Below, in pieces: positions 15,807 through 25,259 of a stretch of 64,000 bases of DNA. The DNA is taken from contig CP073694.1 of NCBI GenBank assembly GCA_018228705.1, forward strand, positions 3,162,001 to 3,226,000, written 5' to 3'. Position 1 is the first letter of the stretch; each line of letters opens with the position of its first letter. The stretch comes from Dysosmobacter sp. Marseille-Q4140 (GTDB lineage Bacteria > Bacillota > Clostridia > Oscillospirales > Oscillospiraceae). The position numbers and the translations under genes were made by a program. The notes below the pieces were generated by a model, which searched no databases, had not been told where the DNA came from, and was given only the letters and a program-made list of their open reading frames with translations.

Positions 15807-17483
15807 ATGAGAAAAAAGCGAATTCTGGCAGCGCTGACCGCCCTGGCCCTGTCGGCGGGGCTGACGGCAGTACCGGCGAAGGCCGCCTTCACCGACACCG
15901 CCGGCCACTGGGCCGAGGGGGCCATTACCAAGTGGAGCGAGCAGTACGGCATCATCAACGGCTATGAGGACGGCACCTTCCGGCCCGACGCCTCCATCAC
16001 CCGGGGCGCCTTCGCCGGTATTCTGGACCGCTTTTTGAAGTACCAGGCCGTCTCCCCGGCGGAGACCTTTTCCGACACCGCCGGGACCTACTGGGAGCAG
16101 CAGATCCTCAAGCTCCACGCAGCGGGCGTGTATCTGGGCAACAACGGCCAGGCTCTGGCCGGGGACACCATCACCCGCCAGCAGGCGGTGACCATGATCG
16201 CCCGGGCCTTCGGCGTCACCGGCACCTCCACGGCGCTGCCCTACACCGACGCCGCCGATATCGCCTCCTATGCTCAGGCGCCGCTGGCGGAGATGACCGC
16301 CCGGGGCTACATCACCGACTGTGCCGACGGCCGCTTCCGTCCCACGGAGCCCATCACCCGGGCGGAGATCGTCAACATCCTCAACAACATGGTCACGGTG
16401 CTGGTGCAGACCTCCGCCGTCTACTCCGCTCCGGTGGAGGGGACGCTGATGATCAACGCCAGCGAAGGCGCCTATTTAAAAGGTATGTCCATCTCCGGCG
16501 ATCTGATCGTGGCGCCGGGCGTCACCGGACCTGTGGTGCTGGAATATGTGACCGTGGGCGGCACGGTTCGAAACTTCAGCAATGTGGAACTCACCGTTAT
16601 CGCCGATACCTCCAAGCCGGAGCAGACCCCCGGCGGGTCCACCGGCCAGCAGCCGTCCGCCGGCATCCAGCCCAGTGAGGTCTACACCCCCTCTCCCACC
16701 ACCGGGGAGTACATCACATACAGCGGCAAGCAGTACCCGGTCTATGCGGGCGTGGAGCCCAACCGCTTTGCCCAGAACGACTTTATCTGGGATCCGGTCC
16801 ATCCCGACCGGCTGATGTACGTGGGCGGAGCCTGTTCCACCAGCTTCGGCATCGACGTGTCCGCCTACCAGAACCGGGAGTGTGAGAACAACACCATCGA
16901 CTGGCAGGCCGTCCGCAACGACGGCGTGGAGTTCGCCATGGTCCGCATCGGCCTGCGGGGCACCTCCACCGGTGCCATCCATGCCGACGCCTTCTACAAG
17001 CAGAACATCGAGGGCGCCATGGCGGCGGGGATCCAGACCGGCGTGTACTTCTTCGCCCAGGCCATCACCGTGGAGGAGGCCATCGAGGAGGCGGACTTCG
17101 TACTGAGCCTGCTGGAGGGCCACCAGATCAACGGCCCCGTGGCCTACGACTGGGAGATGCACGACTCCAGCTACCGTGTCTACGGCACCACGCCGGAGAT
17201 GGCCACCGCCTGCGCCATTGCCTTCTGCCGGCGGATCGAGGAGGCCGGCTACAAGGCCATGGTCTACGCCGGGCAGTACGTCAGCTATGTCAAGTACGAC
17301 CAGGGCGCCCTGGCGCCGTACCTGAGCTGGTATCCCGAGTACAAGAGCGCCTCTTCCGAAAAGCTGTACCCGACCCTCTACTACCGGATGGACTACTGGC
17401 AGTTCTCCAGCAGCTGCGCCATCGCCGGCATCGGCGACGGCAGGACCACCAAGGTGGACGCCAACATCCGCTTCAACTGGTGA
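15807..17483 (+). CDS. S-layer-homology protein with GH25 (lysozyme-like) domain
   Basis: A 558-residue exported protein. Residues 1-27 are a signal peptide (MRKKRILAALTALAL ... AKA). Three SLH modules follow (FTDTAGHWAEGAITKWSEQ; FSDTAGTYWEQQILKL; YTDAADIASYAQAPL), expected to hold it on secondary wall polymer. A beta-rich middle part and a Pro/Thr/Ser linker (residues about 270-300) lead to a GH25 muramidase domain from about residue 345 (FGIDVSAYQNRE, IDWQAVRNDGVEFAMVRIG, VAYDWEMHD, YAGQYVSYVKYD) with the catalytic acidic residues present in GIDVS and DWEMHD. It probably trims peptidoglycan at the surface. The long linker could instead signal a binding-only role. Confidence 0.93.
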   Translation: MRKKRILAALTALALSAGLTAVPAKAAFTDTAGHWAEGAITKWSEQYGIINGYEDGTFRPDASITRGAFAGILDRFLKYQAVSPAETFSDTAGTYWEQQILKLHAAGVYLGNNGQALAGDTITRQQAVTMIARAFGVTGTSTALPYTDAADIASYAQAPLAEMTARGYITDCADGRFRPTEPITRAEIVNILNNMVTVLVQTSAVYSAPVEGTLMINASEGAYLKGMSISGDLIVAPGVTGPVVLEYVTVGGTVRNFSNVELTVIADTSKPEQTPGGSTGQQPSAGIQPSEVYTPSPTTGEYITYSGKQYPVYAGVEPNRFAQNDFIWDPVHPDRLMYVGGACSTSFGIDVSAYQNRECENNTIDWQAVRNDGVEFAMVRIGLRGTSTGAIHADAFYKQNIEGAMAAGIQTGVYFFAQAITVEEAIEEADFVLSLLEGHQINGPVAYDWEMHDSSYRVYGTTPEMATACAIAFCRRIEEAGYKAMVYAGQYVSYVKYDQGALAPYLSWYPEYKSASSEKLYPTLYYRMDYWQFSSSCAIAGIGDGRTTKVDANIRFNW

Positions 17484-17548
17484 GTGCGAACAGACAGCGC
17501 CCGGAGGCATCGCCTCCGGGCGCTGTTCACAAAAGGGAAGGGGAGTGG

Positions 17549-17647
17549 TTACTTGCGGTTCTCCTTCTGATTGCGGTTCTCCTTCTGGGGCTGCTGGTTC
17601 TGGGTGCGGTTTTCCTTCTGGTTGTTGTTCCGGTTCTCGTTGGGCAT
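17549..17647 (-). CDS. Tiny Asn/Gln/Lys-rich protein (32 aa)
   Basis: A 32-codon ORF starting MPNENRNNNQKENRTQNQQP with QKENR repeated at the C-terminal half. A strong AAAGGAGGTG lies 6 nt upstream of the ATG, unusual for a chance ORF. The product is very hydrophilic and has no hydrophobic core, recalling the small Asn/Gln-rich proteins seen in Clostridia genomes and some small acid-soluble spore proteins; this similarity is compositional only. It lies between the convergent SLH/GH25 gene and the divergent infC operon. No clear SigA promoter is seen for it. Confidence 0.6.
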   Translation of the reverse strand: MPNENRNNNQKENRTQNQQPQKENRNQKENRK

Positions 17648-17733
17648 GGGGACACCTCCTTTCGCCTGTTTGAGTACGGATGTATTCTGGCCGGACCGGC
17701 GGAAAATATTCACCTTCCAGGAAAAAAATATGG

Positions 17734-17762
17734 TTGACAAACGGCACTGTCCCTGGTATACT
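17734..17762 (+). promoter_or_regulatory. Promoter of the infC-rpmI-rplT operon
   Basis: Perfect TTGACA and TATACT are separated by 17 bp, about 165 bp upstream of infC. Confidence 0.88.
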
Positions 17763-17926
17763 AAATCAGCAAAACAAAGAAGGCTGATCGCATCCGCCTC
17801 ACCTCCCGCCCAAGGCAAAGAGGTCAACAACGTCGTTATCAGACCGCCGTACAGGTGGTTTGTTGTTGCGCGGATGCCAAGGATGGTATCCGCGTTTTGT
17901 GATTTTTGAATGGAGGTGCTTCGACC
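17763..17926 (+). promoter_or_regulatory. infC leader with attenuator (L20-leader type)
   Basis: The long untranslated leader contains AACAAC (17825-17830) that can pair with TTGTTGTT (17860-17867) and a terminator stem GCGGATGCC / GGTATCCGC (17870-17893) followed by GTTTT. Firmicutes infC-rpmI-rplT operons are repressed by ribosomal protein L20 through premature termination in such a leader. The alternative pairing fits that mechanism, but the exact L20 site was not modelled. Confidence 0.7.
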
Positions 17927-18445
17927 ATAGCTAAGTTAGTGCATGAACTGAACGAGGACATCCGCGACAGGGAGATCCGTCTGATCGGTGAACAGGGCGA
18001 GCAGCTGGGCATCATGTCCTCGGCAGAGGCTCTGAAGATCGCCGATGAGCAGGGTCTGGACCTGGTGAAGATCTCGCCCCAGGCCGTTCCCCCGGTCTGC
18101 AAGCTGATGAATTACGGCAAGTTCCGGTTCGAGCAGAGCAAGCGGGAAAAAGAGGCCAGAAAGAACCAGCATGTGGTGGAGATCAAGGAGATCCGGATGT
18201 CTCCGGGGATCGACGTTGGAGACTTCAACACGAAGCTCAAGAACGCGCAGAAGTTCATCGCCGACGGCAACCGGGTCAAAGTGTCCGTTCGTTTCCGGGG
18301 CCGCGAGATGGCGCACACCGACATTGGCCGGGATCTGCTGGAGCGCTTTGCCGCTGAATGTGCCGAGACCGCCAATCTGGACAAGAGTCCCAAGCTGGAG
18401 GGCCGGATGATGTCCATTTTCCTCTCTCCCAAGCCCAACAAATAA
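17927..18445 (+). CDS. infC: Translation initiation factor IF-3
   Basis: IF-3 binds the 30S subunit and checks start codon and initiator tRNA. The 172-residue protein shows the N-domain ([21 protein letters not shown]), the linker, and the C-domain ([35 protein letters not shown]). I place the start at an ATA codon (17927) because GGAGGTG at 17912-17918 is 8 nt upstream and the family begins here. The only standard alternative is a TTG at 17906, which overlaps the ribosome binding site and has none of its own. Rare start codons are typical for infC and allow IF-3 to repress itself. It heads infC-rpmI-rplT. Confidence 0.95.
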   Translation: MAKLVHELNEDIRDREIRLIGEQGEQLGIMSSAEALKIADEQGLDLVKISPQAVPPVCKLMNYGKFRFEQSKREKEARKNQHVVEIKEIRMSPGIDVGDFNTKLKNAQKFIADGNRVKVSVRFRGREMAHTDIGRDLLERFAAECAETANLDKSPKLEGRMMSIFLSPKPNK

Positions 18446-18483
18446 TACCTGAGATTTTCAAACACACGGAAGGAGCTATTACG

Positions 18484-18681
18484 ATGCCTAAGCTGAAGAC
18501 CCATAGCGGTGCAAAGAAGAGATTCAACCTCACCAAGACCGGCAAGGTCAAGCGCGCCAAGGCCTTTAAGAGCCACATCCTCACCAAGAAGGACACCAAG
18601 CGCACTCGTCGTCTGCGCGCCGGCGGTTATGCGGACGTGACCAACATGGACGCCGTCCGCAAGATGATCCCCTACAAGTAA
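18484..18681 (+). CDS. rpmI: 50S ribosomal protein L35 (bL35)
   Basis: The 65-residue basic protein [20 protein letters not shown]... is a full-length bL35, a component of the large ribosomal subunit. AAGGAG precedes the ATG. It sits between infC and rplT, the conserved operon order, with a 38-bp gap after infC. Confidence 0.98.
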   Translation: MPKLKTHSGAKKRFNLTKTGKVKRAKAFKSHILTKKDTKRTRRLRAGGYADVTNMDAVRKMIPYK

Positions 18682-18715
18682 GATAACGAGACGTTTCAAA
18701 TAGGAGGCTTTTACA

Positions 18716-19066
18716 ATGGCTAGAGTTAAAGGCGCGATGATGACGCGCAAGAGAAGAAATAAGACCCTGAAGATGGCCAAGGGCTACTGGGGTTCCAAGT
18801 CCAAGCATTTCCGCGTTGCCAACCAGGCGGTGATGAAGTCCCTCAGCTACGCCTACACCGGCCGCCGGCTGAAGAAGCGTGACTTCCGCTCCCTGTGGAT
18901 CACCCGGATCTCCGCCGCCTGCAAGCTCAACGGCATGAACTACTCCAGCTTCATGCACGGTTTGAAGGCCGCCGGCATCGAGATCAACCGCAAGATGCTC
19001 TCCGAAATGGCCATCAGCGATCCCGCCGCTTTCACCCAGCTGACCGAGATCGCCAAGAAGGCGTAA
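18716..19066 (+). CDS. rplT: 50S ribosomal protein L20 (bL20)
   Basis: The 116-residue protein ([56 protein letters not shown]) is full-length bL20, an early assembly protein of the 50S subunit. In Firmicutes it also represses its own operon by binding the leader upstream of infC, where a matching attenuator is present here. An AGGAGG ribosome binding site precedes the start, and a terminator follows. Confidence 0.98.
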   Translation: MARVKGAMMTRKRRNKTLKMAKGYWGSKSKHFRVANQAVMKSLSYAYTGRRLKKRDFRSLWITRISAACKLNGMNYSSFMHGLKAAGIEINRKMLSEMAISDPAAFTQLTEIAKKA

Positions 19067-19085
19067 GTCCATACCGTGGCGTTTC

Positions 19086-19118
19086 ATGCCCCGTCCCTGT
19101 ATTGGGGCGGGGCATTTT
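19086..19118 (+). terminator. Intrinsic terminator of the infC operon
   Basis: ATGCCCCG / CGGGGCAT stem with partial inner pairing, followed by TTTT, 19 bp after the rplT stop. Confidence 0.85.
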
Positions 19119-19128
19119 CTGCGCAATG

Positions 19129-19158
19129 AAAAGCGCGCTCCCCCGGCGGGGGAGCGCG
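19129..19158 (-). terminator. Intrinsic terminator after trmB
   Basis: An 11-bp perfect stem CGCGCTCCCCC / GGGGGAGCGCG with a 3-nt loop is followed on the minus strand by CTTTT. It sits 10 bp beyond the trmB stop. Confidence 0.85.
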
Positions 19159-19167
19159 TTCGTTATT

Positions 19168-20208
19168 TTATGCCTGGGGCGCCGTGCAGAAATAGGGGCC
19201 GCAGCTGTCCTCGTGCGTGTGGGCGTAGGTCCAGGTGAAGTCCTTGTCCACCACGTACCAGTCCGCGCCGATGAGGCTGTCCTGCTCCGGCGGCAGGTCC
19301 GCCGGACCGCTGACGCGCCGCACCAGAGGCGCGCCCTCCGGCGGGTACTCATAATAGAAGAGGTACAGTTCCTCTCCGGCATGCTCCGCCAGGGCTTTTT
19401 GGGCGGCGTCCCCGGTCAAGTGGGGGACCAGCTCCCAGGAGAACAGGTGCCAGAGGAAATTCCCCTCCGCCAGCACCCGCTCGCCCAGGTCCTTTTCTGG
19501 CACGCCGGCGGCGAAGGTGTCCAGCCAGCGGTTTTTCACCGTCTTGATCTCCGTGGGAAAGGGCTCCACCCAGGGCACCATGGTGCCCACGCACCGGTGG
19601 ATGGGCTGGCCCAGGTCGTAGAACTTGGCCTCGTAGTCGGTCATGATGCCCACGGGTCCGTTGGCGTGGAGGTCCCAGGATACCTCGGACAGCTCGAACC
19701 CGAACCGGGGCAGCTCCTCCACGGAGAACTCGAACAGAGGGCGGTTGTCGGTCTTGAAGTGGATCTGGCCGCCCTCCTTCAGCACCTGGCGGTACAGCCG
19801 CAGAAAGTTGCCGTGGGTCAGCCGCCGCTTGGCGTGGCGGTTGCTGGGCCAGGGGTCGCAGAAGTTGATGTAGATGCGGTCCACCTCGCCGGGGGCGAAG
19901 AAGGCCGGCAGCTGGTCAGCGTTGGCGTCCACGAAGAAGGTGTTGGTGAGCCCGGCGCTGACGCACCGCTCCATGGCCACCACCATGGCGTCCGGCACCA
20001 TCTCCACCGCCAGATACAGCACGTCCGGCGCCGCGGCGGCGGTGCCGGCGGTGAAGCGGCCCTTGCCGCAGCCCAGCTCCAGCCAGACTTCCTTTGCCTG
20101 GGGCATCAGGTCCCGCCAGTGCCCCCGCCGGTCGTAGGGATCCCGGATCAGACGGTCGCCGCAGCGCTCCATCCGGGGGATCAGGTTCTTTTTCTTTCGC
20201 ATCCGCAT
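19168..20208 (-). CDS. trmB: tRNA (guanine-N7)-methyltransferase with C-terminal DUF4275-like domain
   Basis: Residues 1-220 are TrmB, which makes m7G46 in tRNA: MRMRKKKNLIPRMERCGDRL, the SAM site EVWLELGCGKGRFT, YINFCDPWPSNRHAKRRLTH and FKTDNRPLFEFS. The usual protein ends there (about 210-240 residues). Here about 110 more residues follow (RWLDTFAAGVPEKDLGERVL, NFLWHLFSWELVPHL, ADWYVVDKDFTWTYAHTHED, GPYFCT), which resemble the stand-alone DUF4275 family. The start at 20208 was chosen because GGAGG is 7 nt upstream; an upstream in-frame ATG lacks one. No frameshift or stop separates the two parts, so it is a genuine fusion. Confidence 0.92.
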   Translation of the reverse strand: MRMRKKKNLIPRMERCGDRLIRDPYDRRGHWRDLMPQAKEVWLELGCGKGRFTAGTAAAAPDVLYLAVEMVPDAMVVAMERCVSAGLTNTFFVDANADQLPAFFAPGEVDRIYINFCDPWPSNRHAKRRLTHGNFLRLYRQVLKEGGQIHFKTDNRPLFEFSVEELPRFGFELSEVSWDLHANGPVGIMTDYEAKFYDLGQPIHRCVGTMVPWVEPFPTEIKTVKNRWLDTFAAGVPEKDLGERVLAEGNFLWHLFSWELVPHLTGDAAQKALAEHAGEELYLFYYEYPPEGAPLVRRVSGPADLPPEQDSLIGADWYVVDKDFTWTYAHTHEDSCGPYFCTAPQA

Positions 20209-20416
20209 AAGGGGCCCTCCCAGGTCCGCGCGCCGGCGGAGCAGGGGAGGGGAACCCTCCCGGCCCGCCGGCGGTGAGATCGTCATATTCCACAAGAACT
20301 TGTGGTGTCCCGCCTATTCTACCACAGGAACCGGACGGTGTAAATGGATTTTTCCGCCCCGCACCCCTGTTGCCGGCGGGCTTTGCGGGAGGCATCCTGT
20401 TAATACCTTAACAAAA

Positions 20417-20434
20417 TTGTATAAAATTTAACGA
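20417..20434 (+). promoter_or_regulatory. Weak Rex-like palindrome upstream of hbd
   Basis: TTGTATAAAATTTAACGA matches 11 of 14 defined positions of the clostridial Rex consensus TTGTTAANNNNTTAACAA. It lies 75 bp upstream of the -35 of the hbd promoter in an A/T-rich patch and might be a second or chance site. Confidence 0.4.
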
Positions 20435-20491
20435 GTATTTTGTCGGAAGTGTAAAAAAGCAAAAAACAGGGGGTCCGGCAGCAATTTAGAC

Positions 20492-20520
20492 TTGATAAAT
20501 GGATTACGGCCACCTATAAT
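20492..20520 (+). promoter_or_regulatory. Promoter of hbd-bcd-etfBA
   Basis: TTGATA and a perfect TATAAT are separated by 17 bp, giving a transcription start near 20527 and a leader of about 114 nt. Confidence 0.85.
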
Positions 20521-20525
20521 AGACA

Positions 20526-20543
20526 TTGTGAGTAAATTAGCAA
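20526..20543 (+). promoter_or_regulatory. Candidate Rex operator at the transcription start of the butyrate operon
   Basis: TTGTGAGTAAATTAGCAA matches 11 of 14 defined positions of TTGTTAANNNNTTAACAA, and is the centre of a longer inverted repeat GACATTG (20522-20528) / CAATGTC (20541-20547). It begins 6 bp after the -10, so a bound repressor would block transcription. Rex senses the NADH/NAD+ ratio and represses butyrate genes in clostridia; no rex gene is in this window. Confidence 0.65.
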
Positions 20544-20640
20544 TGTCGGCGTTTGCTCTCGATTTCCCCTGCAGAACCCCGGAAAACCAATGGCATGAAC
20601 CAGTCCATTTAAAATGAAACAAAATACAGGAGGAATTATC

Positions 20641-21477
20641 ATGAAGGTTGCTATTTTTGGCGCTGGCACCATGGGCAGCGGCATCGCGCAGGTCTTTGCG
20701 GCCAAGGGCCACACCGCCCTGATGTATGCGAGCTCCGTCGCTTCCGCTCAGAAGCACAAGGACAAGCTGGCTGCGTCTCTTGCCAAGCGCGTGGCCAAGG
20801 GCAAGATGACCCAGGAGGCCGTGGACGCTCTGCTTGCCAACGTGCTGGTGGAGGAGAAGTCCGCCTGCGCTGACGCCGATCTCATCATCGAGTGCGTCAA
20901 GGAGGACATGGCCACCAAGAAGGCGCTGCTGGGCGAGCTGGATGCCATGTGCAAGCCCGAGGCCATCTTCGCCACCAACACCTCCTCTCTGTCCGTCACC
21001 GAGATGGGCAACGGCCTGAATCACCCCGTCATCGGCATGCACTTCTTCAACCCCGTGCCCAGCATGAAGCTGGTGGAGATCATCCGGGGCGCCAACACCA
21101 CCCAGGAGACCTTCGACTTCATCTACAACCTGTCCAAGGAGATCGGCAAGGACCCCGTTGAGGTCGCCGAGGCTCCCGGTTTCGTCGTCAACAAGATCCT
21201 GATCCCCATGATCAACGAGGCCGTTGGCCTGGTGGAGACCGGCGTCGCCTCCGTCGAGGACATCGACAAGGCCATGCAGCTGGGCGCCAACCATCCCATG
21301 GGCCCCCTGGCTCTGGGCGATTTCATCGGCCTGGACGTGTGCCTGGCCATCATGGAGACCCTGTACAACGAGACCGGCGATTCCAAGTATCGTCCTGCCC
21401 TGCTGCTGCGGAAGATGGTCCGCGGTGGCCTGCTGGGCCGCAAGACCGGCAAGGGCTTCTACGATTATTCCAAGTAA
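20641..21477 (+). CDS. hbd: 3-hydroxybutyryl-CoA dehydrogenase
   Basis: Reduces acetoacetyl-CoA to 3-hydroxybutyryl-CoA in the butyrate pathway. The 278-residue protein has the Rossmann motif [17 protein letters not shown], the catalytic-region blocks [24 protein letters not shown] and the C-terminal dimer domain ([38 protein letters not shown]). The residues after strand 2 read [10 protein letters not shown] where family members usually carry an acidic residue that binds the NAD ribose, so the cofactor preference may differ. The start at 20641 follows AGGAGG. It heads an operon with bcd-etfB-etfA; crotonase and thiolase genes are not in this operon. Confidence 0.96.
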   Translation: MKVAIFGAGTMGSGIAQVFAAKGHTALMYASSVASAQKHKDKLAASLAKRVAKGKMTQEAVDALLANVLVEEKSACADADLIIECVKEDMATKKALLGELDAMCKPEAIFATNTSSLSVTEMGNGLNHPVIGMHFFNPVPSMKLVEIIRGANTTQETFDFIYNLSKEIGKDPVEVAEAPGFVVNKILIPMINEAVGLVETGVASVEDIDKAMQLGANHPMGPLALGDFIGLDVCLAIMETLYNETGDSKYRPALLLRKMVRGGLLGRKTGKGFYDYSK

Positions 21478-21512
21478 ACCGCCTCAGCAAAGAAGTAAAG
21501 GAGTAAATGGTA

Positions 21513-22655
<1,143 letters not shown>

Positions 22656-22675
22656 CATAGGAGGTAAAGGTTAAA

Positions 22676-23476
22676 ATGAAGATCATTGTTTCTATCAAGC
22701 AGGTTCCCGATACCTCCGGCAAGGTGGCGGTGAATCCCGACGGTACGCTGAACCGTGCGTCTATGCAGACCATCACCAACCCCGACGACATGAACGCCCT
22801 GGAGGCCGCCCTGAAGCTGAAGGACGCCACCGGCTGCAAGGTCGTCGTGGTCACCATGGGTCCCGCCCCCGCTGCCGGCATGCTGCGTGAGGCTCTGGCC
22901 ATGGGCGCCGACGAGGCCGTCCTGGTGTCCGCCCGCGAGTTCGGCGGCTCCGATACCTACGCCACCTCCCAGATCCTGGCCGCCGCCATCAACAAGATCG
23001 GCGTGGAGGCCGACGATATCGTCATGTGCGGCCGGCAGGCCATCGACGGCGACACCGCTCAGGTCGGTCCCCAGATCGCCGAGAAGCTGCATCTGCCTCA
23101 GGTGACCTACGCCGCCGAGATCGTCAAGGACGGCAACACCATCACCGTCAAGCGCATGCTGGAGGACGGCTACATGACCATCAAGGTCCAGACCCCCTGC
23201 CTGATCACCTGCATCAAGGAGCTGAACACTCCTCGTTACATGAGTGTCGGCGGCGTGTTCGAGGCCTATGGCAAGCCCCTGACCACCTACGATTACGAGG
23301 CTCTGAAGGACGATCCTCTGATCGACGCCACCACCATCGGCCTCAAGGGCTCTCCCACCAACATCTTCAAGAGCTTCACCCCGCCCCAGAAAGGTGCCGG
23401 CATGATGCTGGAAGGTGCGGACAAGGCCACCTGCGAGCAGCTGGCTGAGATCCTGGCCAAGAAGCACATCATCTGA
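22676..23476 (+). CDS. etfB: Electron transfer flavoprotein beta subunit
   Basis: The 266-residue protein begins MKIIVSIKQVPDTSGKVAVN and has the family blocks NPDDMNALEAALKLKD, VTMGPAPAAGMLREALAMGADEAVLV and GRQAIDGDTAQVGPQIAEKL. With EtfA it carries electrons to or from Bcd; in anaerobes the Bcd-EtfAB complex bifurcates electrons from NADH to crotonyl-CoA and ferredoxin, inferred here from the operon. The gene is tightly spaced with etfA (17 bp). Codon use is that of a highly expressed gene. Confidence 0.96.
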   Translation: MKIIVSIKQVPDTSGKVAVNPDGTLNRASMQTITNPDDMNALEAALKLKDATGCKVVVVTMGPAPAAGMLREALAMGADEAVLVSAREFGGSDTYATSQILAAAINKIGVEADDIVMCGRQAIDGDTAQVGPQIAEKLHLPQVTYAAEIVKDGNTITVKRMLEDGYMTIKVQTPCLITCIKELNTPRYMSVGGVFEAYGKPLTTYDYEALKDDPLIDATTIGLKGSPTNIFKSFTPPQKGAGMMLEGADKATCEQLAEILAKKHII

Positions 23477-23493
23477 GAAGGGGGAGAGAAACG

Positions 23494-24603
23494 ATGTCTA
23501 ATTTCAACAGTGCTGATATCGCTGCTTTCAAGGACGTATGGGTGTTCTGTGAGCAGCGCGAGGGCAAGCTGATGCCCACCGATTTCGAGCTGATCTCCAA
23601 GGGCCGCGACCTGGCCAACGAGCTGGGCGTGAACCTGTGCGGCCTGCTGCTGGGCGGCGAGGGGATCGAGAGCGTTGCCAAGGAGCTGGGCGGCTACGGC
23701 GCCGACAAGGTGATCGTGTGCGAGAGCCCGCTGCTGGCTGTGTACAACACCGACGCCTATGCCAAGGTCATCTGCGACGTCATCGAGGAGATGAAGCCCG
23801 AGGCCTTCCTGATCGGCGCCACCAATATCGGCCGTGACCTGGGCCCCCGCTGCGCCGCCCGTCTGCACACCGGCCTGTGCGCTGACTGCACCCACCTGGA
23901 CGTGGATGTGGCCAACTACATCCAGTTCCTGCGTGAGTCCTCCACCCTGGACGTGGACAACACCAAGTGGGACATGGAGGACCGGAACCTGAAGATGACC
24001 CGTCCCGCTTTCGGCGGTCACCTGATGGCCACCATCATCTGCCCCCGCTTCCGTCCCTGCATGGCGACGGTGCGTCCGGGCGTCATGAAGAAGAACCCCT
24101 TCGATCAGGCCAAGGCCGACGCCTGCGAGATCGTCAAGCCCGCCTTCTCCCTGACCGAGGCCGACATCCACACCGAGGTCACCGAGGTGGTCAAGGCCGC
24201 CAAGAAGCTGGTGGACCTGATCGGCGCCGACTACATCGTGTCCGTTGGCCGCGGCATCAGCAAGGATGTCGAGGGCGGCATCAAGCTGGCTGAGGAGCTG
24301 GCTGAGGTGCTGGGCGGCGTCGTGGGCGGCTCCCGTGCCACCATCGACTCCGGCTGGCTGTCTGCCGACCACCAGGTGGGCCAGACCGGCAAGACCGTGC
24401 ATCCGAAGGTGTACATCGCTTTGGGCATTTCCGGCGCCATCCAGCACAAGGCCGGCATGCAGGATTCCGAGTGCATCATCGCGGTGAACAAGAACGACAC
24501 CGCTCCCATCTTCGAGATCGCCGACTACGGCATCTGCGGCGACCTGTTCAAGGTCACTCCCATGCTGATCGAGGCCATCAAGGCCGCCAAGGCTGCCAAG
24601 TAA
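23494..24603 (+). CDS. etfA: Electron transfer flavoprotein alpha subunit
   Basis: The 369-residue protein has an N-terminal Rossmann-like domain (KDVWVFCEQREGKLMPTDFE) and the C-terminal FAD-binding domain (VSVGRGISKDVEGGIKLAEE, GGSRATIDSGWLSADHQVGQTGKTVHPKVYIALGISGAIQH in two blocks, INKN-like AVNKNDTAPIFEIADYGICGD). It partners EtfB and Bcd. GGGGGAG precedes the ATG. A strong terminator closes the operon 20 bp downstream. Confidence 0.96.
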   Translation: MSNFNSADIAAFKDVWVFCEQREGKLMPTDFELISKGRDLANELGVNLCGLLLGGEGIESVAKELGGYGADKVIVCESPLLAVYNTDAYAKVICDVIEEMKPEAFLIGATNIGRDLGPRCAARLHTGLCADCTHLDVDVANYIQFLRESSTLDVDNTKWDMEDRNLKMTRPAFGGHLMATIICPRFRPCMATVRPGVMKKNPFDQAKADACEIVKPAFSLTEADIHTEVTEVVKAAKKLVDLIGADYIVSVGRGISKDVEGGIKLAEELAEVLGGVVGGSRATIDSGWLSADHQVGQTGKTVHPKVYIALGISGAIQHKAGMQDSECIIAVNKNDTAPIFEIADYGICGDLFKVTPMLIEAIKAAKAAK

Positions 24604-24622
24604 ATTCCCTTTACAAAGCCTG

Positions 24623-24657
24623 AAAGCGGGCCGTTCCAAACGGAACGGCCCGCTTTT
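24623..24657 (+). terminator. Intrinsic terminator of the butyrate operon
   Basis: AAAGCGGGCCGTTC pairs with GAACGGCCCGCTTT around a short loop, followed by a T-run. Confidence 0.93.
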
Positions 24658-24752
24658 TGCGGGATGTGCGGCAGTACCCGATAAAGACGCGAAAAAAGCT
24701 GTAACGAATGCACAGCCCCGTCAACTAACAGACAGAACGGAGGTGATGGAAC

Positions 24753-25259
24753 ATGGCCCACCGGGGGGAGGACCTCTATGAGCAGCACGCACAGAGCGTG
24801 TACCGGTATCTGTTTTCCCTGTGCGGAGAGGCGGACACGGCAGAGGAACTGACCCAGGAGACCTTTTGTCAGGCGCTGCGGGGATTGGATACCTTCCGGG
24901 GCGACTGCACGCCTCTGGTGTGGCTGTGTGCCATTGCCAAGCGGCTGTGGTTTGCAGAGTGCCGGCGCCGCCAGCGGGCGTCGCCGCCGGAAGAGGAGGC
25001 GCTGAGCCGGCTGGAAGCCCCGGACGATCCTGCGGCAGAGCTGGAGAGCCGGGAGGAACGGATGGCCCTGTACCGGGCCATGCAGCGGCTGGATCCGGAG
25101 ACCCGGGAGGTCATTTATCTGCGCCTGGCAGGCGAGTTCTCCTTCCGGGAGATCGGGGACCTGCTGGGCCGCAGCGAGGTATGGGCCCGGGTGCGCTTTT
25201 ACCGGGGCAAGGAGGCCCTGGCGCGGAAAATGGGAGGTGACGGACATGGAGGGCAATAA
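24753..25259 (+). CDS. RNA polymerase sigma factor, ECF type (sigma-70 family)
   Basis: The 168-residue protein has region 2 (YEQHAQSVYRYLFSLCGEADTAEELTQETF) and region 4 (MQRLDPETREVIYLRLAGEFSFREIGDLLGRSE) and no region 3, as in ECF sigma factors. GGAGG precedes the ATG. Its 3' end overlaps the next gene, which encodes a membrane protein with an anti-sigma zinc-finger motif, so the two probably form a signalling pair. A TGTAAC ... CGTC arrangement at 24700-24722 could be an autoregulated promoter, but its spacing is short. The regulon is unknown. Confidence 0.93.
   Translation: MAHRGEDLYEQHAQSVYRYLFSLCGEADTAEELTQETFCQALRGLDTFRGDCTPLVWLCAIAKRLWFAECRRRQRASPPEEEALSRLEAPDDPAAELESREERMALYRAMQRLDPETREVIYLRLAGEFSFREIGDLLGRSEVWARVRFYRGKEALARKMGGDGHGGQ

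Noticed and set aside
24700..24722. ECF-type autoregulatory promoter (TGTAAC ... CGTC) before the sigma gene
   Set aside because: The 13-bp gap is shorter than the 16-17 bp usual for ECF promoters, so I do not annotate it as a feature.
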